Origin: Candidatus Opimibacter iunctus
Lineage (GTDB): Bacteria; Bacteroidota; Bacteroidia; Chitinophagales; Saprospiraceae
NCBI GenBank assembly: GCA_016716665.1
Contig: JADJVH010000005.1
Location: forward strand, 186,001-250,000
Direction: 5' to 3'
DNA: 64,000 nucleotides
The position numbers and the translations under genes were made by a program. Below are positions 45,195 to 53,690 of the stretch, in pieces. The notes under the pieces were generated by a model, which worked only from the letters and a program-made list of their open reading frames with translations, had not been told where the DNA came from and searched no databases. Each line of letters begins with the position of its first letter. Position 1 is the first letter of the stretch.

Positions 45195-46628
45195 TCAATT
45201 TCTATAATCGAGGGGTGGATTGCGATCGCCAATCAGGGGGACATACTTGAAATCAGGGCCCCTTCGTCGGAGCAGCTCTTCTTTGGCTGCGGCAATCGTA
45301 GCTGGGTTTTTATAGAGATCAACGGCGGTCAGGGCCATTGTCTTGGCGGCGAGGATCATGCCTTTGGTGCCAATAGAAGTGCCCCCTGCTGCTACGGCCT
45401 GCCAGGAATGGCCGGAAGTGCCAGGCACCCAGGTGGCCACCCATAGACCGGCTGTGGGGACTACCCAACTGACATCACCTACGTCTGTAGAGCCACCTTT
45501 ACCATCTTCTTCAATCTTGAAAGGAGCGACCATGTTTGTATTGGCCAGGTTGGATGGTGCTACCAGGGTCGCTTGTATTTTTTCGGCAAAAGCTTGTTCC
45601 TCCGGAGTGTAGGTATAGCCCCCCAGGAGGTTGAGGTTTTTGTTCATGACCCTGGACAATGTCTCATTGGGCTTCACATTGTACAATCCATGTATGACTT
45701 CGTAATCCATACGAGTCTGGGTCCCCATGGCTGCGCCTTCGGCGGCCTTTACGATCCATGCGAAATTTTGCTTGACCATATCCATATCCGGATGGCGGCA
45801 ATAGTAGAATACTTCCGCAAAGGCGGGTACGATATTGGGGGCATCACCGCCCTTGGTGATGACATAGTGGATGCGGGATTCCTGCGGGATGTGCTCACGC
45901 ATCATGTTGACCATGTAGTTCATGGACTCCACGCCATCCAGGGCGGAGCGGCCAAACTGTGGTGCACCTGAGGCATGGGCGGCTACACCATAGAATCTGA
46001 ATTTGGCAGACATATTGGCGAGCGATGAGGATGCATCTGCGCTATTGCCACTTGATGGATGCCAATGCAATACTGCGTCTACATCATCAAAAAGACCTGC
46101 CTTGACCATATACGTTTTGCCACCGCCGCCTTCTTCAGCAGGCGTGCCATAGAAGCGGATTGTTCCAGGCGTTTTTGTTTTGGTCAGCCATTCCGCTATA
46201 GCTATCGCTGAAGCGGTTGATCCTACGCCAAACAAGTGATGGCCGCATCCATGTCCAGGGGCACCTTCGGTGATAGGCTTTTGTTCGGGCATCGCTGCCT
46301 GAGAGAGCCCAGGCAGTGCGTCATATTCTCCGAGTATGCCTATGATGGGATGTCCGGTTCCATACTCTGCAATAAACGCAGTCGGCATGCCTGCAACCCC
46401 CGGGGTGATGGTGAAGCCTGCATCTATTAATATTTGCATGAGCAGTGCTGAGGATTTGTATTCCTGGTAACCCATTTCAGCAAAGTTCCAGATCTGCATG
46501 GCGGCATCGGCGTATTTGGGTGTGTTGGCCTCTATGTTTTTGATGACCAGATCATCTTTCTGAGCGTATGACTTGGAGCACACTCCAAGTGCCATTAGCA
46601 GGGTAAGAAAAATAGGATTGGAATTCAT
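45195..46628 (-). CDS. Exported M20-family amidohydrolase (AbgB-like)
   Basis: This 477-residue protein has a signal peptide (LLMALGVCSKSYAQ) and the M20D amidohydrolase fold: GEYDALP (about residue 99), the metal-site segment GHGCGHHLFGVG, catalytic PAEEGGGGK and the lid-domain segment GVAAHASGAP. The closest known type is p-aminobenzoyl-glutamate hydrolase subunit B; here export suggests cleavage of an N-acyl amino acid or dipeptide in the periplasm. All metal ligands expected of the family appear present. The substrate is uncertain. Confidence 0.88.
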   Translation of the reverse strand: MNSNPIFLTLLMALGVCSKSYAQKDDLVIKNIEANTPKYADAAMQIWNFAEMGYQEYKSSALLMQILIDAGFTITPGVAGMPTAFIAEYGTGHPIIGILGEYDALPGLSQAAMPEQKPITEGAPGHGCGHHLFGVGSTASAIAIAEWLTKTKTPGTIRFYGTPAEEGGGGKTYMVKAGLFDDVDAVLHWHPSSGNSADASSSLANMSAKFRFYGVAAHASGAPQFGRSALDGVESMNYMVNMMREHIPQESRIHYVITKGGDAPNIVPAFAEVFYYCRHPDMDMVKQNFAWIVKAAEGAAMGTQTRMDYEVIHGLYNVKPNETLSRVMNKNLNLLGGYTYTPEEQAFAEKIQATLVAPSNLANTNMVAPFKIEEDGKGGSTDVGDVSWVVPTAGLWVATWVPGTSGHSWQAVAAGGTSIGTKGMILAAKTMALTAVDLYKNPATIAAAKEELLRRRGPDFKYVPLIGDRNPPLDYRN

Positions 46629-46720
46629 GTGATTGTGAGACAGTGAGACAGTGAGAGCGTGAGAACGTGAGAGGTGTGAGAGTGGGTGTGAGGCCGTAAG
46701 ATAGTGAGAACGTGAGATGT
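46626..46720. repeat. Short tandem array, GTGAGACA/GTGAGAAC type
   Basis: Eight-bp units (GTGAGACA, GTGAGACA, GTGAGAGC, GTGAGAAC) start at the amidohydrolase ATG. The family is shared with 8518-8635 and 9063-9125. It lies next to the palindrome at 46744. Confidence 0.85.
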
Positions 46721-46743
46721 GTGAGCGGTTTCAATTATGGGTG

Positions 46744-46791
46744 GAAATCAAAAGTAGAGACGCGATTAATCGCGTCTCTACTTTTGATTTC
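46744..46791. repeat. 48-bp perfect palindrome
   Basis: A loopless perfect inverted repeat is centred at 46767/46768 with the same 28-bp core as 7941-7994 and different but self-complementary outer arms (GAAATCAAAA). It ends 8 bp past the stop codon of the T9SS protein, a position matching the other copy. Confidence 0.95.
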
Positions 46792-46799
46792 TTATGTTA

Positions 46800-48017
46800 T
46801 TACTGTTGCAGTATGAAATTTTGCATACTGCTATGTCCGTTGGTATGTGTCACCTTTGCAAAATAGATACCGGCAGGAAGATTGAGGTTGATGGTAGCTG
46901 TGTTGGATTGCATTTTTTCAAAATAAACAAGCTCACCCAGCAAATTCAGGATTTGTAATTGAAAATCATTTTGCAAATCGGGGATGTCTATGAACTCAAC
47001 AGTAAATGCACCATCATTCGGATTAGGATAAACCTTTAATTGGTGACTGCCTACTGCCCATTGGTGACTGCTTACTGTAGGAATACCATCAGCAAGGATC
47101 ACATCATCGACCCACCAGGTCTGCGATACAGGGGAGCCAACACCGATGTATGGACCATAAAACAGTTGATTGAATTTCATGTCGGGATGAATGCCAGTGC
47201 GGAACAGGATATTGTCTGATGTGATGAGTAACTGACCGTCATACCAATAGCGGATTTTACCATCGACCAGACCGATACCGGCGTCAATCGAATTCATTTC
47301 AAAGTAGGTTTCGATATGATGCCAGTCATTCTTATCATACGGACCAGGAGTATTGCGGAAATATAAACTGTCAGCAGCCCAGGCCCGTGAGCTATAATAG
47401 CCATGCGTATTCCCACTGCTGGGGAAGCAATCTCTCCTGTCGAGGTCACCGATCAACCCATTGCAGGAGCATACCGAACGGTTTTCAGAAAAAGCATAGC
47501 TGTCAAAATCCCCATTACATCCGACAATAGAATTGTTGTTGAGTAGGATACAACTGGGATCAACATTTTTGCTGTCCTGCATCGCCAATATCGGCCGCCC
47601 TGCATTCTGCTCAATGTACATCGTGAGATAGGTGTCTGAAGGGCCCTGGTATTCCCAGTCTTCGTTCGTGAGGATATTCCATTCATGCGGATGATATGCT
47701 ACGCCTGATCCGACATAGTTAGTGCTGTACTTCACCCAGTAACTCATGTAGAGTTTTTCGGTGGGGGTAAACAGATGTCTCCCCGCACCTGATGTGGTGG
47801 CGCCTTGTGCAAAATGGCCTTCGTAGGAATGACTTCCATTCTTGTATTCGGCAGTCGTACGTTGATCCGGAAAGCCGTCATACCATCCCTTGGCCGCAAA
47901 GTCGCCTGTCTCGAAGTCTTCAGAGAGGAGGATGTTTTGTGCTTGCAATGAAGGACTCAATTGACACAGCATGAACAGTAATACGGGTATAGCTGCCTTG
48001 AGTTTATTTAAATGCAT
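46800..48017 (-). CDS. Secreted lectin/polysaccharide-lyase-like protein with T9SS sorting domain
   Basis: The product of about 405 residues has a signal peptide (VLLFMLCQLSPSLQAQ). Its concanavalin-like jelly-roll domain includes LYMSYWVKYS, NDWHHIETYFEMNS and QTWWVDDVILADG, the pattern of PL14/PL20-type polysaccharide lyases and related binding domains. It closes with a T9SS type A domain (LKVYPNPNDGAFTVEF, LPAGIYFAKV). Catalytic residues could not be assigned. Frame upstream to 48107 is translation of the TGCCAGA array, so Met at 48017 is used. Confidence 0.82.
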   Translation of the reverse strand: MHLNKLKAAIPVLLFMLCQLSPSLQAQNILLSEDFETGDFAAKGWYDGFPDQRTTAEYKNGSHSYEGHFAQGATTSGAGRHLFTPTEKLYMSYWVKYSTNYVGSGVAYHPHEWNILTNEDWEYQGPSDTYLTMYIEQNAGRPILAMQDSKNVDPSCILLNNNSIVGCNGDFDSYAFSENRSVCSCNGLIGDLDRRDCFPSSGNTHGYYSSRAWAADSLYFRNTPGPYDKNDWHHIETYFEMNSIDAGIGLVDGKIRYWYDGQLLITSDNILFRTGIHPDMKFNQLFYGPYIGVGSPVSQTWWVDDVILADGIPTVSSHQWAVGSHQLKVYPNPNDGAFTVEFIDIPDLQNDFQLQILNLLGELVYFEKMQSNTATINLNLPAGIYFAKVTHTNGHSSMQNFILQQ

Positions 48018-48040
48018 ATCACAGGAGTTCCTTTGTTTAG

Positions 48041-48275
48041 ACGTCAGATGCCAGACACGCAGATACCAGACTCGTGATGTTATTTTTTGATGCCAGATAC
48101 CAGACACGCAAATACCAGACTCGTGATGTTATTTTTTGATGCCAGATGCCAGACTCGCAGACACAAGACGCATGATCTTGTTTTTTTAAAAGCTAATCTC
48201 TGATTAGCAAGATTTGATAGTTGTATTCTCGAATAGCACTTCTGGCATCTGCGGGTCTGATATCTGGCATCTTCT
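48041..48275. repeat. TGCCAGA array with inverted partner array (second locus)
   Basis: Forward units GATGCCAGACACGCAGATACC and relatives (about 48041-48170) face a reversed array (TCTGGCATCTGCGGGTCTGA, 48239-48270) across a spacer of about 68 bp. A near-perfect 50-bp direct duplication (CCAGACTCGTGATGTTATTT) lies inside the forward part. The reversed arm touches the M2 peptidase stop. Confidence 0.85.
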
Positions 48276-50101
48276 TACAATGTCTCAGGCAATGTATATT
48301 TCCGTCCCTTGTTTTGCTCCTTGAGCCAAGTCATGAGTGGATCGAAATAACGTACGAGGGCTTTTGCATTCATCTCCTCGCCGGTAGCTTCCTTCATGAC
48401 CTCGCGCCAATCTTTAGTAGCACCTGACTTCATGATATCACCGATAAACGTTCCGACTTCCTTGTTGCCAAAATAGTTGGTCGCAGTCGGAGGTTGATGC
48501 AGGATCTTTTCTGCGATGTATTGATGCAATTGAAACAGCAACACATACGATAATGCGTAGTCATAATACTGTGCGGCATCATCGTTGATGTGTGTCTTGG
48601 TTGCTGCATCACAATAGACCTCACCGCGATCTGATGGCGGCACGATACCCTGGTATTGCTTGACGAGTTCCCACCATTTTTTGTTGAATTCGCCTTCGGG
48701 CAGATTGTCAGCATAGAGGGCTTTTTCAAACTCGCTCATCACACCTGCTGCGAATGGGATAAAGACAGCAAAATTCAATGCTTCCTTGAGCATGATCTGG
48801 ATAGAGTCTGTCTTGACATCAGCAGGTACCAATCCCTGGCCGATCAGATATGGTTTTTGCGTAGCGGCCATACCCATCATACTGCCGAGTGCTTCGTGAA
48901 AGGCACGGTTGGCTCCATTGCGCAGCAGTGGTGGTACCTCGGGTGTGGTGTAAGCGATATAGTAATAGATGTGGCCAAGTTCGTGGTTGGAGGTCTCAAA
49001 CCATTCGGCATTGGGCTCAACACTCATGAGACTGCGTACATCTTTATCGAGGTCAACGTGCCATGCAGAGGCGTGATTGTTTTTCTTGAGGGTTGAATCA
49101 ACAGGGTAAGGGTAGAGGTTGGATTTGAGCCAGAATGATTCAGGGAGCGGTGGGAAACCAATACTTGTATACAGTGACTCACCGGCCTTCACGATCCACT
49201 CAGGGCTCTTGGTCGCGAGCACACTGTCGATATTGAGTCCTTCTACTTCGAGCATAGAGCTCCAATCCTGGCCCCAACGATTAGGTAGCCAATGGGCAGG
49301 AATGTAATCAGGCACTTCCTTTACGCCATACTTCTTAGCCAGCTCGTAGCGGGCATACGTGTGCAATTCGCGGAAGAGTGGGCGCAACTCCTGGTTGAGG
49401 CGTTTCATCATATCCATCATATCAGGAGTAGACAGGCCGTAGTCTGAAACCTGGTATGAGAAGAAGTCAGGATAGTCGAGGGCCTGTACGGTTTCGTTTC
49501 TCAGCCTGCGCAGGTTGACCAGGCCGGCTTTTAAGTCCTTGCCCACTTCCTTACTGGCTTCCCATGCGGCCAGCCTTTTATTGAGGTCATTTTCGGTGTG
49601 GAGGATCTGGTCGATATCATTGGTGGTGACTTCCTTTCCATCGATTTTGAAGGTAAAGCCAAAGAGCTTTTCGGTCTGGGCGATCGACGCTTTAATCTTC
49701 TCTTTCACGAGATCAGCCACGACCTGTGGATCGCTGCCGGCCATGTAGAGGATGTATTCGAGTTGTCTTACCTGCAGAGGGGTCAATTTGTCCTTTTGTG
49801 CGAGATATTTCTTTGTCTTTTCGATATTCTCTATGCTGCCGGTAAAAGCGGTCAGTGCCTCATCAGCAATGCGGGAGTTGTAGGCATTGAGTGTGTCACC
49901 TTCTTTGATTTCGGTGTTTGTCTTCCAGCTGGCTTCTCCGGAGGCATAGTAGAGTTTGACATACTCCGCCGTGTAGGCATCGAGAAATGCCTGGGCTTCC
50001 GTTTGCTCAGCAGATTGGAGGCTGGAAGACTTGTGATCAGGCTTGCAGGCCACGAAGCTGACGAGGGAGATGGCCAGGAAGGAAAGGAGGAAATTTTTCA
50101 T
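48275..50101 (-). CDS. M2-family peptidyl-dipeptidase (ACE-like) lipoprotein
   Basis: This 608-residue zinc metallopeptidase has a lipoprotein signal (AISLVSFVACKPD, Cys19), the M2 motif HELGHIYYY (about residue 374) and the third zinc ligand in FHEALG some 24 residues on. M2 enzymes release dipeptides from peptide C-termini. Surface or periplasmic location fits peptide scavenging, together with the secreted proteases of this window. Length matches single-domain bacterial ACE homologues. Confidence 0.92.
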   Translation of the reverse strand: MKNFLLSFLAISLVSFVACKPDHKSSSLQSAEQTEAQAFLDAYTAEYVKLYYASGEASWKTNTEIKEGDTLNAYNSRIADEALTAFTGSIENIEKTKKYLAQKDKLTPLQVRQLEYILYMAGSDPQVVADLVKEKIKASIAQTEKLFGFTFKIDGKEVTTNDIDQILHTENDLNKRLAAWEASKEVGKDLKAGLVNLRRLRNETVQALDYPDFFSYQVSDYGLSTPDMMDMMKRLNQELRPLFRELHTYARYELAKKYGVKEVPDYIPAHWLPNRWGQDWSSMLEVEGLNIDSVLATKSPEWIVKAGESLYTSIGFPPLPESFWLKSNLYPYPVDSTLKKNNHASAWHVDLDKDVRSLMSVEPNAEWFETSNHELGHIYYYIAYTTPEVPPLLRNGANRAFHEALGSMMGMAATQKPYLIGQGLVPADVKTDSIQIMLKEALNFAVFIPFAAGVMSEFEKALYADNLPEGEFNKKWWELVKQYQGIVPPSDRGEVYCDAATKTHINDDAAQYYDYALSYVLLFQLHQYIAEKILHQPPTATNYFGNKEVGTFIGDIMKSGATKDWREVMKEATGEEMNAKALVRYFDPLMTWLKEQNKGRKYTLPETL

Positions 50102-50271
50102 GTGTTTGAGAAAGTTTAGGCGAAAGTAAAGAAGAGTGGGGACTTCGTCGCCACGATAGCATTGACTCCGGTGCCGATCGTTTCGACTACTTCGACCTGC
50201 TACCTCTTATCCATGTGCTACAGCTCAGTAACCGTCCGCTCAACGACCGGGGTATTTTTTCGGTATTCCGA

Positions 50272-50376
50272 TATAAAAAATGTTGTTTCGGCTCCGCTCA
50301 ACAACATTTTTTATAGGAGTCAATTCCAATTGGTAGAGGAATTTAAATGAAGGTGTTTGTTGAGCGGAGCCGAAAC
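50272..50376. promoter_or_regulatory. Competing inverted repeats upstream of the MBL gene
   Basis: A perfect 16-bp stem (TATAAAAAATGTTGTT, 50272-50287, with 50300-50315) has a 12-nt loop and a T-run in its right arm. The sequence GTTTCGGCTCCGCTCAACAA (50285-50304), covering the loop, is exactly complementary to 50357-50376. The two pairings exclude each other, as in an attenuator. It could instead be two copies of a REP-type element. No gene is seen in 50102-50417. Confidence 0.6.
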
Positions 50377-50417
50377 GAACAACGGTAAATTCCCATCTTT
50401 GCCCCACAATTCAAGCT

Positions 50418-51059
50418 ATGGCCTTAAGCGTTCACACACTGACCTTTAATCCTTTCCAGGAGAATACATATATCATCAGTGCACCTTCCGGAGAGTGCAT
50501 CATAATCGATCCCGGATGTTTTGATCAGGTGGAGCGTGATGAATTAGTGCAAATGATCAGTGGCCTTGGGTTAAAGCCGGTGCGGCTGATCAATACGCAT
50601 TGTCATATCGATCATATCCTGGGAAATGCCTTTGTGGCCAAGACGTGGGGCCTGGGCCTTGAAATACACCAGGGTGAATTGCCGGTGCTCGAATCAGGCA
50701 AGATGGTGTCAGGGATGTATGGAGTACCTTATGACATCTCACCGCAGCCGGCATCTTTTTTGAATGAGGGGGATGACATTATATTGGACGGCCATATAAT
50801 GAAAGTACTTTTTACACCGGGGCATTCCCCTGCGAGTATTTGTTTTTATAATGCAACTGATGGATGGGTAATAGGGGGAGATGTGTTGTTTTATGAAAGC
50901 ATTGGACGAACGGATCTTCCGGGTGGAGATCATCAGACGCTTTTACGAAGCATACGTACTCAACTTTTTGTGTTACCAAATGAGACCGTCGTATATCCGG
51001 GACATGGTCCATCGACTAAGATCGGGTATGAGAAGATGTTTAATCCGTTTATGCAATAG
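50418..51059 (+). CDS. MBL-fold hydrolase (glyoxalase II-like)
   Basis: This 213-residue cytosolic metallo-beta-lactamase-fold enzyme has the metal motif THCHIDH (His61, His63, Asp65, His66), HTPGHSPASICF and GGDVLFYESIGRTDLPGGD. The TDLPGGD form is typical of the YcbL/glyoxalase II-like group that hydrolyses thioesters such as S-lactoylglutathione analogues. It lacks the C-terminal substrate domain of true glyoxalase II. Substrate unknown. Confidence 0.9.
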   Translation: MALSVHTLTFNPFQENTYIISAPSGECIIIDPGCFDQVERDELVQMISGLGLKPVRLINTHCHIDHILGNAFVAKTWGLGLEIHQGELPVLESGKMVSGMYGVPYDISPQPASFLNEGDDIILDGHIMKVLFTPGHSPASICFYNATDGWVIGGDVLFYESIGRTDLPGGDHQTLLRSIRTQLFVLPNETVVYPGHGPSTKIGYEKMFNPFMQ

Positions 51060-51109
51060 GGAGATTAGGGGTGAGGAGATTAGGCGGTGAGGAGTAAGTT
51101 GAGGAGTCT

Positions 51110-52735
51110 CTATTGCTTGCTTTCTAATGTGGCCAGTCTTTCTGATAAGGTGGTTAACAAAACACGTAATTCATTTACTTCGGCAGTCAGGGCAGTGTTT
51201 TCAGCGCTGAGTTCCTGTACCGCTTTGGTCAACGGCACAACAAAGGATGCATATTGCAGGCTGTAAAGCTTTGCATGATCGACTGGGGCAGTGACTCCAT
51301 TGAAATCATAATTGATTTCCCTTGCCGCAGCTTCTACTTCCTGGGCAATAAATCCTGACTGCGTTATCTTTTCAATATCGTATTTGCCTTGCCACATATT
51401 GGTATCTGGGATGGCACATATTTGATTCTGTTTGTGAATGTTCAGATTGTAGGTGACGGGACGTAGTTTATTAATAAATGCCAATCCGGGGACATTGGAT
51501 TGAATATGTTCCTTAATACGTTGATCGCTATACGTACTCCATCCGGACTGCCCACCTATCCATGAAACACTGGTATTCCCGATTTCAACCCTATTGCTGA
51601 CACTGTTTACATACCCTGAGGTATACCCAATAGCGGTGAAGTTGGAAGGAGTAGTTCCATTAGCACATGTTGCATTCCGTCCTATGCCTGTATTGAAATC
51701 GCCGGTAGTATTCCAATACAGGGCGTCATATCCAATTGCTACATTGGATTCGCCGGTGGAATTGGAGCGAAGGGCGTTGGCACCTGCAGCCGCATTTGAG
51801 TTGCCAGTAGTGGTCAGATACAACGCATAAAAGCCTAAGGCGGTATTGTCATGCCCTGTGGTATTCGATCTGAGAGCCTGGGACCCATTGGCAACGTTAT
51901 AATATCCCGTAGTAGAGTTATTGAGTGCATTGTACCCACTTGCGGTATTATCATGTCCAGAGGAATTGGAATAGAGTGCATATGTCCCTGTTGCCGTATT
52001 GAATGAACCGGTGGAGTTGCCGAACATAGCCTGGTATCCAATAGCAAAATTTCTTTGTCCAGATGTATTGGCAAACATAGCCTGGAATCCATTTACGACA
52101 TTATATGATCCAGTAGTATTAGTATAAAGGGCAAGTGCTCCTGTAGCTGTATTCTCTACACCTGTGGTGTTGCCATATAATGAATAAGAGCCTGTAGCGG
52201 AATTATTATATCCTGTGGTGTTGGCGATGAGGGCCTTGTATCCATTGGCTACGTTATTATATCCCGTGGAGTTGAAATTGAGCGTATATGCACCTGTGGC
52301 GGTATTTGAATTCCCGGTGGTATTACCAGCAAGGGAGTTAAAGCCTACAGCAGTATTGTCAGATCCGTCTGTATTGTCAAGGAGCGCAGCATAACCTGTG
52401 GCTGTATTTCGGATTCCAGTTGAATTGTTATACAGTGTAAAATTACCTGTCGCCGTATTGTTTGCACCCGTTAAATTGTGATAAAGTGCCTCATACCCTA
52501 TTGCTATGTTATTATGACCGGTGGTATTGTAGAACATTGTGTGAAACCCCAGGGATGTGTTCTCAACTCCTTCATTGAATTCGCCTGCCCCTTCTCCAAT
52601 GAATGTATTGTGTCCATATGTGGTGAATTCAATCCTCGAATCACCATGTGCATTTTTATTAAAGATGATATCCTGGGCCTTGCCAAGATTTGTTGCCAAG
52701 AACAGGCAAATAATAAGTATGGATAGTTTAGGCAT
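51110..52735 (-). CDS. Secreted repeat protein with C-terminal S74-type chaperone domain
   Basis: The 541-residue protein has a signal peptide (ICLFLATNLGKAQ) and about fourteen repeats of 24 residues (ALYxNTTGxxNTATGxx) that would form a trimeric beta-helical stalk. The C-terminal part is a tail-fibre intramolecular chaperone (YSDQRIKEHIQ, LRPVTYNL, SGFIAQEVE) ending in a coiled coil. In phage relatives S74 domains drive trimerisation and then self-cleave; cleavage here is inferred. It is the first of several such exported proteins in this end of the window. Confidence 0.85.
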   Translation of the reverse strand: MPKLSILIICLFLATNLGKAQDIIFNKNAHGDSRIEFTTYGHNTFIGEGAGEFNEGVENTSLGFHTMFYNTTGHNNIAIGYEALYHNLTGANNTATGNFTLYNNSTGIRNTATGYAALLDNTDGSDNTAVGFNSLAGNTTGNSNTATGAYTLNFNSTGYNNVANGYKALIANTTGYNNSATGSYSLYGNTTGVENTATGALALYTNTTGSYNVVNGFQAMFANTSGQRNFAIGYQAMFGNSTGSFNTATGTYALYSNSSGHDNTASGYNALNNSTTGYYNVANGSQALRSNTTGHDNTALGFYALYLTTTGNSNAAAGANALRSNSTGESNVAIGYDALYWNTTGDFNTGIGRNATCANGTTPSNFTAIGYTSGYVNSVSNRVEIGNTSVSWIGGQSGWSTYSDQRIKEHIQSNVPGLAFINKLRPVTYNLNIHKQNQICAIPDTNMWQGKYDIEKITQSGFIAQEVEAAAREINYDFNGVTAPVDHAKLYSLQYASFVVPLTKAVQELSAENTALTAEVNELRVLLTTLSERLATLESKQ

Positions 52736-52816
52736 TACCTTCTTTTTATGAATTTCGATTTAATGTCCAACACGATAGAAACATATCTACATGTTTAGGG
52801 TTAAAAGAATGATTAT

Positions 52817-53608
52817 TTAATCCTTCACGCACCTGACAGAATAACCATAGCGCTTATTGACATTATACTTGTCCACATCATCATTGAGATAGACCAGGCC
52901 ACGAAACCAAACCTGGCCGGCAGCATCTTCTGTTGCAGTCCACCAGTAACCAAAGAGACCTACATCAGTAAAGGTTCCGCCGACACTACGGGAGCCGCCC
53001 GGAAGGCCCGTGAAGCCACTCAGGTTTGTGGCTCCATTATTAGGGGATGTCCAATGCGTTGTTCCAACCTCTTTCAAAGGTCCTCCTGCCACCAGATCCC
53101 CGCCAAGACAGTTGCTCAATGTGGTCCATTCAAAATCAGTAGGTATATGCCAGCCTTCAGGAGCCAGCCCTCTGGAATCGTTCACGGCGTACCAGTTATA
53201 TAATTTGCCATAGGTAGCTGCATAAGTTGTTGAATCATTGTTGTAATAGCAATAAGCCCCCGTCGTTAATCCTGCCCATGTGGCTGCGTCTGTCACTTTT
53301 GGAATGGGATCACCGTTTCTATAAGTAGTCACCTGCAGATTTTTAACCATCCAACTCTGACAACATATACCTACGCTTTGATAATAAGCTGGAGGATCAG
53401 GAGGTGGCGGTTGCCAGCTGGCAAGCCCTGCGGTATCACTGGTTAGAATCTTGCCTGCACCTTGTGTGCCATCGACTACTTTGAGTGTTCCGTTTACATG
53501 AAGTTTGGCAGAGGGAGTGGAGGTGCCGATGCCAACGTTTTGCGAACCAGCAAAGGGCATTTCCATAATAACGCAAAGGATAATTAGGGATATATTTTTT
53601 ATTGTCAT
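52817..53608 (-). CDS. Secreted FISUMP-domain protein
   Basis: The product of about 263 residues has a signal peptide (LIILCVIMEMPFAGSQ), the NVGIGTSTPSAKLHVNG motif shared with neighbouring proteins, and a Fibrobacter succinogenes major paralogous domain (CCQSWMVKNLQVTTYRNG, YNWYAVNDSRGLAPEGWHIP, GYWWTATE, YGYSVRCVKD). FISUMP domains are related to formylglycine-enzyme/C-type-lectin folds and are probably binding modules. Met at 53608 is chosen because the upstream frame runs into the next gene. Confidence 0.88.
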   Translation of the reverse strand: MTIKNISLIILCVIMEMPFAGSQNVGIGTSTPSAKLHVNGTLKVVDGTQGAGKILTSDTAGLASWQPPPPDPPAYYQSVGICCQSWMVKNLQVTTYRNGDPIPKVTDAATWAGLTTGAYCYYNNDSTTYAATYGKLYNWYAVNDSRGLAPEGWHIPTDFEWTTLSNCLGGDLVAGGPLKEVGTTHWTSPNNGATNLSGFTGLPGGSRSVGGTFTDVGLFGYWWTATEDAAGQVWFRGLVYLNDDVDKYNVNKRYGYSVRCVKD

Positions 53609-53690
53609 TGCATTTACCTTTGTCTGAAATAGCATTTTGATTTTCACTTGCCAGCAGGCTGACATAGTTAAAGTAGAGTAAGTGTAAGGA

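Noticed and set aside
48018..48107. Extended start of the T9SS lectin-like protein
   Set aside because: It lies in the TGCCAGA array and would hide the signal peptide starting at 48017.
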